The notes under the pieces: generated by a model
What the model saw: the letters and a program-made list of their open reading frames with translations, nothing else
Told to the model about the DNA's origin: nothing
Database searches by the model: none
Source: Verrucomicrobiota bacterium
GTDB taxonomy: Bacteria; Verrucomicrobiota; Verrucomicrobiia; Opitutales; Opitutaceae
Length of the DNA stretch: 64,000 bases
Reading direction: 5' to 3'
Assembly (NCBI GenBank): GCA_016721945.1
Contig: JADKHC010000003.1
Coordinates: 62,001-126,000 of the forward strand
Part shown: piece by piece, positions 24,831 through 34,723 of the stretch
How the letters are laid out: every line of letters begins with the position of its first letter
How positions within the stretch are numbered: the first letter of the stretch is position 1
Program-made: the position numbers and the translations under genes

Positions 24831-26057
24831 ATGAATCAAACTACAGGAGTCGATCTCAATATCGTAGAAGAGCATTTTGAGGAGATGGAGTTCCTCTGGG
24901 GACAGTGGCGTCGTGCAAAAGGTTCATCACTGTTCACTCAGCTGGACGTGGCGAGGATCGAGGAGCGGATCAAGGCGCACGCTGCGGCCTTGCAAGCCTA
25001 TCGATTGTACGCTGAGTCATATATTCTACAGCGACTCAAATCAGATTCGGCGGCTGAGGTATTTGCCGCTGCTTGGTGGTTGTTGACCATAAAAGCCAAA
25101 GGCGCGGAGTTGGCTATGCTGGAGCGACTTCAGGTCGAATCTAAACCGACGATGCAACGTGCCTTGACGGAGGCGATGGGGCAGGTGAGCAGCAGTGGTT
25201 TTGCGGCCAAGGCCTTTGAGCTCAATAGCAACGACTTGCATGAGATTCATTTCCTCCAATTGCGGTTGGCGACGGAATATAATCCAAGCCTGATTAGGAA
25301 GTATCCACTAACAAAATACCTGCGGGCGGCCGATGCTGAACTGCGGCTGCGGGCGTGGGAGACAGCTCGGTGGTGTCCTTTGACCGTGACGCCGGAGCAG
25401 ACTCTGGCTGGGGCTCTCGACACGGATTCGCGTGTGAGGCGAGTGGCGTTGGAGATTGCGGCTTGGTCCGGTCAGACTTGGGTGTTGGAGCACTGTCGGC
25501 GCGCTGCGGTGAAACCAACAGTGGAAAACTTGGCCGAATTGGAATTTCTCGCGATTTTGGGCAACGAAAAGGACGGGGCGCTGCTCCTGAACCTGGCGAA
25601 CAAGGTGCAACTAGGACCGGAACGATACCGGATTCTTGGTTCTTCAGGTTGGGCGAGTGGAGTGCCGTGTTTACTTCAGGCGATGAGTTCGGCTAAACCC
25701 GCAGACGCGGCGGCAGCGGGTGCGACGTTTACACGGATCACAGGACGCACCTTGCGTGTGATTAAAACTGTCACGATTCCTCCGGAAGATGGATCTGTGG
25801 CTGACGACTTCGAGAAGGAATTCTTGAAAGAAGTGGCGGTGCCGGATGTCAAGGAAGCGCAGGAGTTTTGGCGAGAGAACGCGGACAAGTTTGGACCGGG
25901 ACTGCGATATTCGCAGGGTCTACCTGTGCCAGACGCACCGCCTTTTTCGCCCGAACTGGATATTCTCTCGATCCGCGAAGCTGCGCTACGAAGCGCCTTT
26001 GAAGGCAGGACTGGCCCAACCGCAGTCGATTTCGAACAGTTCCCGACAGAGCTGTAA
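24831..26057 (+). CDS. TIGR02270-family T6SS-associated HEAT-repeat-like protein
   Basis: The 408-residue protein begins with a helical part (NIVEEHFEEMEFLWGQWRRA). Repeated helical pairs follow (AADAELRLRAWETARW, DTDSRVRRVALEIAAW). The latter part contains SGVPCLLQAM, AGATFTRITGRTL and DFEKEFLKEVAVPDV, the pattern of TIGR02270 proteins. These are regularly encoded at the end of vgrG/DUF2169 islands. The role is likely protein binding, perhaps effector or spike assembly. No signal peptide. It is the last gene of the cassette; the next gene, a sigma factor, is about 95 bases on and looks unrelated. Confidence 0.87.
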   Translation: MNQTTGVDLNIVEEHFEEMEFLWGQWRRAKGSSLFTQLDVARIEERIKAHAAALQAYRLYAESYILQRLKSDSAAEVFAAAWWLLTIKAKGAELAMLERLQVESKPTMQRALTEAMGQVSSSGFAAKAFELNSNDLHEIHFLQLRLATEYNPSLIRKYPLTKYLRAADAELRLRAWETARWCPLTVTPEQTLAGALDTDSRVRRVALEIAAWSGQTWVLEHCRRAAVKPTVENLAELEFLAILGNEKDGALLLNLANKVQLGPERYRILGSSGWASGVPCLLQAMSSAKPADAAAAGATFTRITGRTLRVIKTVTIPPEDGSVADDFEKEFLKEVAVPDVKEAQEFWRENADKFGPGLRYSQGLPVPDAPPFSPELDILSIREAALRSAFEGRTGPTAVDFEQFPTEL

Positions 26058-26152
26058 GAAACATTTTGGACGTATGCCGTGGGGTGAACGGCGAGTTGTT
26101 TGAGACAAAATAAAATACAATATCTTTTGCGCTGGTGCGTCTGAAGGGGGAA

Positions 26153-26743
26153 ATGGATGCGGTCCGGCAGATTCCAATCACTATGAGCACCGAGCAAAAA
26201 AGACGTGTTTCCCAGGTCGTTAGCGACATGGGGCGGGGGCTCATGCGGTTCATTCGGGTGCGCGTATCGAGCGAGTCGGAGGCCGAGGATGTCATGCAGG
26301 ATGTTTGGCAACAGTTCGTCACCACACTCGACGCGGGTGCGATCGAACAGGTGGGCGCATGGCTCTACACCGTCGCTCGCAACAAGATCATTGATCGTTA
26401 CCGCAAGCCGCGGATGGCTTCCCTCGAGGCGATGGCGGCTGACGCGGAGTCCGAGACGGCTTTCGATTTTGCGGATTTTTTTCTGCGCGACGACGTCACT
26501 CCGAGGACCGAGCATCTGCGCTCGCAATTCTGGGAAAAACTTCACGCAGCGCTTGCTGATCTGCCCGAGGAGCAGCGCCAGGTTTTCGTCTGGCATGAGT
26601 TGGAGGCATTGTCGTTTCAAGACATCTCCGAGCTCACCGGCGAGAACATGAACACGCTGATCACGCGCAAGCGTTACGCTGTGCTGCACCTGCGAAAACG
26701 CCTGGAGCCGCTTCGCGACGAATTTCGTTCCCTCAAGTCATAA
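26153..26743 (+). CDS. Sigma-70 family (ECF) RNA polymerase sigma factor
   Basis: ATG 26153 is preferred because a purine-rich stretch (aaggggga) precedes it; GTG 26135 and ATG 26183 are alternatives. Region 2 is SEAEDVMQDVWQQFVTTL and GAWLYTVARNKIIDRYRK. Region 4 is LPEEQRQVFVWHELEALSF with helix-turn-helix DISELTGENMNTLITRK. A linker (about residues 100-125) joins them. It is followed 17 bases later by a small membrane protein, a pairing that suggests the membrane protein controls it. No binding motif or regulon can be named from the sequence. Confidence 0.93.
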   Translation: MDAVRQIPITMSTEQKRRVSQVVSDMGRGLMRFIRVRVSSESEAEDVMQDVWQQFVTTLDAGAIEQVGAWLYTVARNKIIDRYRKPRMASLEAMAADAESETAFDFADFFLRDDVTPRTEHLRSQFWEKLHAALADLPEEQRQVFVWHELEALSFQDISELTGENMNTLITRKRYAVLHLRKRLEPLRDEFRSLKS

Positions 26744-26760
26744 TCTAACCATTTAAAACC

Positions 26761-27150
26761 ATGAAAAATCACTCCTGTCGCAAATATTGTTTTCTGATCC
26801 CGTTCGCCGTGGTCGGCTTCCTGGCGCTGTTCACCTATGCCGTCTACGCTTTATGGAACGGTGTCCTTACCGACGTGCTGGCCGTAAAAGCCATTAGTTA
26901 CTGGCAGGCGCTCGGCATTCTCGTGCTATCAAAAATTCTGTTTGGCGGTTTCCCTCATCGCCGGGGCGGACCATGCGGGCATTTCCGCGATCACATGATG
27001 TCGAAGCGCTGGGAATCGGCCACACCGGAGGAGCGCGAGAAGATGCGCGGTGAAATGCGCCGTCGGTTTGGCGACTGGCCACACCCAAAGTCGTGGTGTT
27101 GCTCGGATGATAAAGAACCAGATGGTCCCGGTAAGCCAACCAACCCTTAA
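26761..27150 (+). CDS. Small two-helix membrane protein paired with a sigma factor
   Basis: The 129-residue protein has two hydrophobic segments (FLIPFAVVGFLALFTYAVYAL, about 11-31, and ISYWQALGILVLSKILFGGF, about 46-65). A cytoplasmic or periplasmic tail follows with PHRRGGPCGHFRDHM and ATPEEREKMRGEMRRRFG. Proteins of this shape are often encoded directly after ECF sigma factors in Bacteroidota and Verrucomicrobiota. The His/Cys-rich motif and the E-R-E-K helix may serve sensing or sigma binding, but an anti-sigma role is unproven. It is probably cotranscribed with the sigma gene. Confidence 0.8.
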   Translation: MKNHSCRKYCFLIPFAVVGFLALFTYAVYALWNGVLTDVLAVKAISYWQALGILVLSKILFGGFPHRRGGPCGHFRDHMMSKRWESATPEEREKMRGEMRRRFGDWPHPKSWCCSDDKEPDGPGKPTNP

Positions 27151-27675
27151 GGCTAAAATCATCATCCGTGATACGACGAGGTTGGCCTCTTGTAGAGGGG
27201 CCGACCTGTGGTTTGCTGTGCCATCAGATTGGTCCGCACATCGCATGCTTCCGCTATCGCTATTACTGTATCACGGGAAAATCACCATGGCTGTGCTTGC
27301 GACCATAACAATCCTGCTCCTCACCGTCCTTGTGGCGGTCGATAGTGCGGGCCCAAGAGACCAAGATGACGCCACGTCCGAGTGAGTGCTGATGTGTCTC
27401 GGTTTATTTCAACGCATATGAGCTTTATTCCAAAGACTGAAAAAAGGCCCAAGGCCGCCAAACCTGCTACTATGGTTGCGGGGCTGAACGGGCGATGCAT
27501 GGTTGCGCCACGACAGGGGCGGTCCACTCGTTCAGCAAGGGTGGTGAAAATTCCCTCGGTGGTGAGCAACCACCGTAATGTTTCCGACGCGCAGTTTTAT
27601 CTGGCTGCGATGACGCATTTCTTTGCTGATGTCCCGAATGTCGGACGCGGTCATGAGATGTGATCTAACCGAAAC

Positions 27676-27697
27676 AGCCCGTTAGGGACAACGGGCT
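27676..27697. repeat. Palindrome of the gtccct-loop repeat family
   Basis: Arms agcccgtt and aacgggct enclose the loop agggac. With flanking bases it is the exact reverse complement of 34732-34754. A second small hairpin (ccacct/aggtgg, 27698-27720) follows. Confidence 0.7.
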
Positions 27698-27843
27698 CCA
27701 CCTCGGAAGCGCAGGTGGTGCGGAGATCGGAAACGTATGGGCAAGGAAGTTTATCCACAGATTGAATACTGATTGACGCAGATTAAACCCGGACGAGGGA
27801 GGTACCGGAAATCTGATTCGTGGATTCCGAATCGGTTTCAATA

Positions 27844-27864
27844 GGTGTTCATCTGCGGCTAAAC
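27844..27864. repeat. Copy of the ggtgttcatctgyggctaaac dispersed element
   Basis: The sequence from 27844 (ggtgttcatctgcggctaaa) matches 58392-58412 with one change, and the reverse complement of 58270-58289. It lies just past the end of the DUF5069 gene. Confidence 0.55.
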
Positions 27865-27906
27865 GGCTTCTGTTCAGAGATTTTTCTACGCGTAGACGCA
27901 GAACGC

Positions 27907-28440
27907 TCAGGCTTTGTTGCTGGCGATGCGTTTGGTGACCCAGTCGATAATAACTTCGTCGTTGGCCTCGTTTTGGCGGACGACGCCGAGAAACTCGACG
28001 GGGTTGATGTCGTGAGTCTTGAAGAAATTCCTGTCTCCACCGCAGCAATACATGAGTGTGGATGGAAGTTCGCCACGGAGTTTGGCTTTGGCTTTCGGAA
28101 TTATTCGAGGAAGCCATTCGATTCCGCGCACTGCGGCGGTCTTGGTCGGCATTTTTTCGGGATCGAGCACGACCTTCGAGGGCTGGCCTTGCTGGTTAAA
28201 GAGGAAATAGCCGCGGCGGACAAACTCGATGCCGAGAGCGATATCATAGCCGGGCTCGCCGTAGTTGTTGTGATCCTCGGCGTAGTCGTAGAGGTTTTGA
28301 CTGGTTATGCCATTAGCGGCTAGGAAGGCAGTCTCGGCGGTGGAGAAGAATGTCTCGGCACCGCGTTGGCCTTTAGCGTAGAGGGCGACGGCTTTGTCGT
28401 AGAGCGCGCGGAAGTCTTGCTGAAATTCGTAGTGTTTCAT
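27907..28440 (-). CDS. DUF5069-family protein
   Basis: The start is set at ATG 28440 (MKHYEFQQDF); ATG 28455 is possible. The 177-residue product ends with the DUF5069-like block GIEWLPRIIPKAKAKLRGEL, then YCCGGDRNFFKTHDINPVEF and DEVIIDWVTKR. The N-terminal half is unlike the short DUF5069 proteins and may carry a separate helical domain (ETFFSTAETAFLAANGI). The function of this family, common in Verrucomicrobiota, is not known. It is soluble and lacks a signal peptide. Confidence 0.75.
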   Translation of the reverse strand: MKHYEFQQDFRALYDKAVALYAKGQRGAETFFSTAETAFLAANGITSQNLYDYAEDHNNYGEPGYDIALGIEFVRRGYFLFNQQGQPSKVVLDPEKMPTKTAAVRGIEWLPRIIPKAKAKLRGELPSTLMYCCGGDRNFFKTHDINPVEFLGVVRQNEANDEVIIDWVTKRIASNKA

Positions 28441-28522
28441 GGTGATGGGACTCACTTGGAACGCATGAAGACGGGAAAGGCAAATCAGGCCGTCGAAACC
28501 AGGGAAAACGCCGTGGCAGGCT

Positions 28523-29626
28523 TCACTCGATACTGAAAGGAGTGCGACTGTTGACCCCTTCGATTGGGATCACGAAACTGAATTCGCAGCCGCGCTCGGG
28601 AAGGTTTAGGGCTGAGATCGAGCCGAGGTGGGCTTCGACGATACGACGGCAGATCGCGAGTCCCAGGCCGGTGCTTTTTTCGCCAGCGGTGGATTTGACG
28701 GAAAGGGTGCTGAAGGCTTTAAACAAGCGGGAACGCTCTTGCTCGGGGATGCCGGGACCTTGATCCCGTACAGCGACCGTGATGTGTCCGCTTTCTTGGT
28801 GCAAGCTGGCGGTTATGGTTGAGCCTAGCGGAGAATATTTGATAGCATTGCCGAGGAGGTTATCGATGACCTGACGGATTTTCGCTGCATCGATCATGGC
28901 AAAAGCAGGCGGACCGTTGTGCTCGAATTGAATAACAGTTTTCTTTTGCGCGGCGTTGATGGCGTTGAGATGGACGGATTTTGCCACGACCTCGGCGAGG
29001 TCGGTGTGGGTCGGCGAAAGTTTGAGTTGACCAGCTTCGATCACGGCGACGTCGAGGAGTTCGTTCACCATGGCCAACATGTGCGCGCTGGTATCGCGAA
29101 ACATGGAAATGACTTCCGCCTGCTCGCTCGTGAGTGTGCCCATGACACCTTCATTGAGAAGTTCGGACATCCCTCGAATGGTAGAGAGTGGGTTGCGCAG
29201 ATCGTGCGCGGCCATGCCAAGGAGTTGATTCTTGTGATTAAGGGTCTGTCCGAGTTTGCGCACGAGGAGGCGGTTCGCGAGATGGGTGCGTATGCGGGCA
29301 AGGGCTTCGCGTTCAGAAACGGGTTTAGTGAGGTAATCAACGCCACCAGCTTCGAAGCCGGCGATGATGTCGTCATCGGTTTTACTCGCCGTAACAAAAA
29401 TGACGGGCGGGCTGTCGGTGCCATAACGGAGCTGGATTCTACGGCATGTCTCGAACCCATCGATACCGGGAAGGCGTACGTCCATCACCACGAGGTCGGG
29501 TTTGAAGTCTTCGCAACGAGCCAAGGCAGACTCGCCGGTCTCAGCTTCGGCGAGCTCATAGCCCTCAGGTCCGAGCAAGCCGGAAACCACCGCAATATTC
29601 ACGGGGTCATCGTCAACGACGAGCAC
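28523..29626 (-). CDS. Response regulator-histidine kinase fusion (REC-HisKA-HATPase)
   Basis: The start is GTG 29626, the only standard start before the frame closes about 90 bases upstream; it makes the receiver domain begin almost at once (MLVVDDDP). Phospho-acceptor Asp49 lies in VVMDVRLPG and the Lys in YLTKPV. The HisKA box has His141 in GMAAHDLRNPLSTI. The ATPase N, G1 and G2 boxes are DNLLGNAIKYS, RDQGPGIPE and STGLGLAICRRI. There is no membrane segment, so it is cytoplasmic and receives its signal through the receiver domain. It is divergent from the hybrid kinase at 29821, with 194 bases between, suggesting a shared signalling locus. Confidence 0.93.
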   Translation of the reverse strand: MLVVDDDPVNIAVVSGLLGPEGYELAEAETGESALARCEDFKPDLVVMDVRLPGIDGFETCRRIQLRYGTDSPPVIFVTASKTDDDIIAGFEAGGVDYLTKPVSEREALARIRTHLANRLLVRKLGQTLNHKNQLLGMAAHDLRNPLSTIRGMSELLNEGVMGTLTSEQAEVISMFRDTSAHMLAMVNELLDVAVIEAGQLKLSPTHTDLAEVVAKSVHLNAINAAQKKTVIQFEHNGPPAFAMIDAAKIRQVIDNLLGNAIKYSPLGSTITASLHQESGHITVAVRDQGPGIPEQERSRLFKAFSTLSVKSTAGEKSTGLGLAICRRIVEAHLGSISALNLPERGCEFSFVIPIEGVNSRTPFSIE

Positions 29627-29820
29627 ACGACAACCCTGAAGTTTGATTGAGGCGGACTTGGGAATGACGCTTTGGAGGGTTTGGGCGATGCTGGTTACTT
29701 CGGCTAAAAAGGGTTGAAATTAAGGAGTTTGGCGGGGTTTTGGTCGTGGACGTGTGTAAGGTAAATTTCTCAACTCTAGGGAGTCTGAGCCGATAGAGAA
29801 ATAATCGCCCACCCATTTTG

Positions 29821-32800
29821 ATGCAAAACGGATCTGCTGAATCGAATGTGAGCGTGCTTCGAGGCATTGCACGCAAAGGGGGAGCTTTGGAAAAAGGCTT
29901 CTGGTCGTTGCTACCGATTTCAATGCTATTGGTGGGGTTGGGGCTGAGTGGTTGGATGTATTGCTTCTTACGCGAGGAGGCTAGGCGCGCGGATCAGGTG
30001 CATTTCGATACCATGACGCGCGCGGCAAACGTGAGTATCGCCGAGGGAATCAATGTTTGCGCAAACGCGTTACATGCTGGGCGCGCGTTTTTCGATGCCA
30101 TGCCCAAAATGAAGCGTGAGCAATGGAAGGCCTTTGCGGCTACACAGGACATGCCGAACCGTTATCCCGGTGTCCGTGGGTTGGGCGTGGTTTATGCCGT
30201 GCCGGCTAATCGAGCAGATGAGTTTGTGGCTGAAGTCCGTGCGGATGGACGGCCTGAATTCGCAATCCGGGAGATCTCGGCGGGGAGACCAAAGACCGGC
30301 CATGGGGCGGATTATTCCCTGTATGTAATCACTTTGATGGAGCCGGAGAAGTCCACCAATGCGCCTGTTTTTGGGGTAAATATTGCAGCGGAGCCAAGTC
30401 GATGTGAAACGTTGGAAAAAGCACGTGACACGATGACAACTGTGCTTTCCGGACAGATGTTTTTGTTAACTGATAGCGCGAAGCGTTCGGCTTTTGCACT
30501 GTATGAGCCTTTTTATCACATGGGCTTACCGACTGAGACCGTGCAGCAGCGTAAGCAGGCCATACGCGGGTGGATCTACGCGAGATTGGCTATGGAAGAT
30601 TTTCTTGGAGCAATTCTCTCTGATATCGCGCTCAAAGAGCTCGATCTATGTTTCTATGAGGGAAGCACTATCGCGGGCGAAAACTTGATTTATGCTTCCA
30701 AACAAAAGCCTGCACCAAGTCCGGCGTTTGGGCGGCTGGACAAGTTGGAGTTGGCTGGACGAACGTTCACACTCGGATGGAGCCGGAGCGCACACTTTGT
30801 TTCTGCCCAGACCTGGGCTCCACTTTATGCAGGGATTTTCTCCTCAATAGTTGCGGTCTTTCTTGCTGCACTGGTCGCGAGTTTGCTTTCTTCCAGTAGA
30901 AGGACGCGTGAGATGCTGGCCCGGCAGGATCGCGAACTGGCTTATCAGAAGTTTGCCCTCGATCAACATGCGCTGGTCGCAGTCACCGATGCCGATGGCA
31001 CGATCACCTATGCCAACGACAAGTTGTGCGCAGTGAGTGGTTATTCACAGGAAGAGCTTATTGGGCAGAACCACCGGATGATAAAATCCGGAGTCCACCC
31101 ACCGGAATTCTTTAAGGGATTCTATGGGACAATCTCGCAAGGGAAAGTCTGGCAGGGGGAAATCTGCAATCGCAACAAGGATGGCAAGCTATGCTGGATG
31201 TCCGCCACCGTCGTGCCCTTTCTGGGGGCAAACGGAAAACCGGAAAAATACGTCGCTATACGGAGCGAAATTACAGCGCTCAAGCTGGCCGAAGGGCAAA
31301 TCCGCCACTCGCAAGAACGTTTGGCCTCGATTTTCCAGGCGTTGGACGAGGGCGTTTTGCTGCAGGAGAGCGAGACTCGCATCCTGGAGTCAAATGCATC
31401 CGCAGAACGGATACTGGGGCTTACTCGCGAACAGATTTTCGGCCGGGAACCACTTCCTTCCTGGTGGCAGATGGTTGATCATGAGGGACAGCCCATCCCG
31501 ATGGACAAGCGTCCTACTGCGATTACTTTTCGTACAGGGAATTCCCTTCGCGGCTGTATTCTAGGTCTGAAAAAAAAGGACGCCTCGACCACCTGGATAT
31601 CCGTTAATAACGAACCGATCCGTGACGACACTGGGAAAATACGTGCCGTCGTCAGTAGTTTTGTCGACATCTCCGAGCAGCGGCGTTCTGAGGTTGCATT
31701 GCAGGATAGCGAGAGTCGCACGCGGCTCTTTGCCGAGCATGCACCTGCCTCAGTCGCGATGTTCGACCGTGAAATGCACTATCTCGTGGTCAGCAAACAG
31801 TGGCTTACCGACTACAAGTTGACCGGGCAAATTATTGGGCGTTCGCATTACGATGTATTCCCGGAGGTTTCGGAGAAATGGAAAGCAATCCACCGGCGTT
31901 GTCTTTCTGGTGCGGTTGAAACAATGGATTCCGATGCATTCCATCGGGCAGATGGTTCTGTGCAATGGTTACAATGGGAGGTTCGGCCCTGGCATACAGC
32001 GGAAGGGCGTATTGGCGGTATTGTGATGTTCACGCTCGATATCACTCAACGCTATGAAATGGAGGCCAGTCTGGAAAAAGCGCGCGACGAAGCACTGGCC
32101 GCGTCGCGGCTGAAATCAGAATTTCTCGCCACGATGAGCCATGAAATCCGTACGCCGATGAATGGCGTCATCGGCATGGCAGGGTTGTTAATGCAGACTC
32201 CCATGGACGGACGGCAACGGGATATGACCAGGGCTTTGGTCAACAGCGCAGAACGACTGATGGTGATCATCAATGACATTCTCGATTTCTCAAAAATCGA
32301 AGCAGGCAAACTGCGCATAGAGCTCGAAGGCTTCAATCTGCGCGACGTGATTGAGGAGTCGGCGGCACTCATGTCGGCGTCGGCACATCGCAAAAATCTC
32401 CATTTCACCTGCGATATTGATGCTGCCTTGGCCACAGGTGTAAACGGTGACAGCGGGCGTATCCAGCAAGTCCTCAATAATCTGTTGGGCAATGCAGTAA
32501 AGTTTACCCATGTAGGTGCGGTCGGTATCACAGCCTCCATTTTACGCCTTGCGGAGCTGGATGTGGCGTTTCGTATTACGATATCGGATACAGGGATTGG
32601 AATTCCCGATGCAGCCAGGGATCAATTATTCCAACCTTTCATGCAGGCTGATGGGAGCACGACCCGGCGTTTTGGCGGAACAGGCCTGGGCCTCGCCATC
32701 TGCAACCAGCTCATATCGCTTATGGGCGGTCGTATTGGCTACGAAAGCAACGAGGGGGCAGGGGTCTAAATTTTGGTTCGAGCTTTGCCTACCAAGGGTA

Positions 32801-34033
32801 ACACTCAAAGAAGTTGAGATTTCGGACAAGATTCCAAACGAGGCTCGGGTCCTGGTTATTGACGATCACGAGGTCAACCGGTTGGTGGTGCAACGTCAGT
32901 TGGCGACGCTACACGTCGCCACTGAAGTCGTGGCGAGCGGCATAGAAGCACTAGATTCACTGGCTCGCGAGGCAACGGGAGCGCACCCCTTCAATATTGC
33001 CATGATTGATTGGAGCATGCCTGAAATGGATGGCAAAGCGCTCGCTCGTGCAATCCGGGATCACCCCAACCCCAAGATCGCAGCTATTTGCCTGATTGTT
33101 CTTTCATCGACGAATGAAACGATAGATCCCGGTTTGGTTGTAGGGCTGAAGTTACATGCAGTACTTACCAAGCCGGTACGTGATGTACAATTGCGCAGGT
33201 GTATACTCCGTGCCTTTGGCCGACGCGCCACACCCACACCCTTTGCCGTAAGCCAAACCTTGGGCGGACGTGGTCTCCGGCTGCTGCTGGCGGAAGACAA
33301 CGAGACCAACCAGCTCGTTGCCCGGCTCATTCTGGAGCAACTCGGCCATGAGGTGGAAATAGCGGAAAACGGCCGCGCTGTACTTGAATGGTTATCAGCC
33401 GAACCATTTGCCGCCGTCTTAATGGATTGCCAGATGCCGGAAATGGATGGTTATGAAACCACACGCCAGATTCGTGCAGGCAAGGTGCGTGGACTAAATC
33501 CTAACATCCCCATCATCGCACTCACTGCCTACGCGATGCCGGCTGATCGCACCCGCGTACTGGAAGCAGGCATGGACGACTATGTGACCAAGCCCATCAG
33601 CAAGGAGGCGCTGCACGCCGCGCTAGCTCGTTGCGGGCTTGTGGACTCTGCTAAAAAGCTCCTGGATGCAGAACCAGTTTCTACGTTGCAAGTCTTCGAT
33701 CCTTCACAACGCACTAAACTACTCGCGTTGGCTGCACCGGGAGGCGGCACGGTTTGGGACAAGGCGCTCGGTGTGTTTTTGCGGGAAATGCCGGGGCGGA
33801 TGATCGCGTTGGGCACCCACTCATCAGAACGGCGGGCATTACCCCTGGCCACGGTCGCCCACACCATTGCGGGCAGTGCAGCGAGTATTGGCGCGCCAGC
33901 CCTGCGCGCGGCCGGTCTCGCGCTTGAGGCGGCTGCTCGCTCTAGCGACTGGGCGGCAGTTCCTCCGCTCCTGGCCTCGATGCAGGAAGCCTGGATGCAG
34001 CTCGAACCAAAACTTACTAAAACCGACAAATAA
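29821..34033 (+). pseudogene. CHASE-PAS hybrid sensor histidine kinase with two receivers and Hpt, frame broken by one extra G
   Basis: From ATG 29821: membrane helix at about 29-50, CHASE-like sensor domain 60-290, second helix near 345, three PAS domains (about 385-755), HisKA with His774 in TMSHEIRTPMNG, and HATPase with NNLLGNAVKF, DTGIGIP and GGTGLGLAIC. The frame then stops at 32767-32769. In the +1 frame it continues without gap as GSKFWFELCLP, then REC1 (AMIDWSMPEMDG), REC2 (VLMDCQMPEMDG) and an Hpt domain (VAHTIAGSAASIGA), ending at 34033. Removing one G from the run at 32761-32764 restores a protein of about 1400 residues. It should phosphorelay to the next gene, whose ATG overlaps the stop. 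Confidence 0.9.
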
Positions 34034-34650
34034 TGAAAATACTCGCCGTTGAAGACGATCCCGTTGCGTTAACCGTGCTGGAGGACATCCTCATCTCGCT
34101 CGGCCATGAGGTGATTCTTGCCAGCGATGGTGAGTCTGCATGGAAACTTCTGCATGAGCAAAATTGTCGCGCGGTCGTATGCGACTGGAACATGCCTGAA
34201 CTCGATGGGCTAGAGCTGTGCAAACGCATCCGCTCGCAGCCGGGTGACTACGTCTATTTCATCCTGTTGACCAGTGCTGAAGCCACGACCCAGCACCGTG
34301 AGCACGCAATGAGCGCAGGGGTCGACGATTTCCTAACCAAACCAGTGGATCTGGAGGACATTAAAATGCGGCTGCATGTCGCCCAGCGTATTCTCCAATA
34401 CACTACACATATCCAGAGACTGGAGTCGCTCATCCCGATTTGCAGCTACTGCAAAAATGTCCGCGACGATCAAAGCTACTGGAAGCGGATCGAAAACTAC
34501 CTCGCCGAGAAAACGGGCGCGGATTGCAGCCACTCGGTCTGCCCCGATTGTTACAAGAAACACGTAGTGCCGCAATTTGAAGCTCTAGGGATAACGAACT
34601 ATCCGTCGGAGCTAAAACACCACGGCCCGCAAGCTCGTCGAGTGGAGTAA
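34033..34650 (+). CDS. Response regulator with C-terminal cysteine-rich (CxxC...CxxC) domain
   Basis: The 205-residue protein has a receiver domain with acidic pair ED in LAVEDDP, phospho-acceptor Asp51 (VVCDWNMPELDG) and Lys in FLTKPV. The rest is a short domain with Cys137 and Cys140 (PICSYCKNVRDD) and Cys170 and Cys173 (SVCPDCYKKH), plus Cys165 and nearby His. This segment is found at the ends of various signalling proteins and could bind metal. There is no DNA-binding domain, so output is probably protein-protein. Its start overlaps the hybrid kinase stop, marking it as the kinase partner. Confidence 0.9.
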   Translation: MKILAVEDDPVALTVLEDILISLGHEVILASDGESAWKLLHEQNCRAVVCDWNMPELDGLELCKRIRSQPGDYVYFILLTSAEATTQHREHAMSAGVDDFLTKPVDLEDIKMRLHVAQRILQYTTHIQRLESLIPICSYCKNVRDDQSYWKRIENYLAEKTGADCSHSVCPDCYKKHVVPQFEALGITNYPSELKHHGPQARRVE

Positions 34651-34723
34651 GTCGCGTCGGGCGCCGGAAAATCTCGCGAGAGGGTAGTGCCTCTGCCTCG
34701 AAGCTTAGCCGTATCCATGCAGT

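Larger units (their letters stand above)
27151..27906. other. Intergenic stretch with hairpins, repeats and only doubtful short ORFs
   Basis: Just after the membrane protein is a stem-loop, aggttggcctct (27179-27190) with agaggggccgacct (27194-27207), with no T-run. A 46-codon frame at 27246-27385 could encode a single-helix peptide containing AVLATITILLLTVLVAV. A 93-codon basic frame (27382-27663) overlaps its end. Neither has a convincing ribosome site, and I do not call them genes. Two dispersed repeats occupy 27676-27697 and 27844-27864. Confidence 0.5.

Noticed and set aside
27382..27663. 93-codon basic frame in the gap before the DUF5069 gene
   Set aside because: GTG start without ribosome site, low-complexity composition, lies in repeat-rich intergenic DNA.
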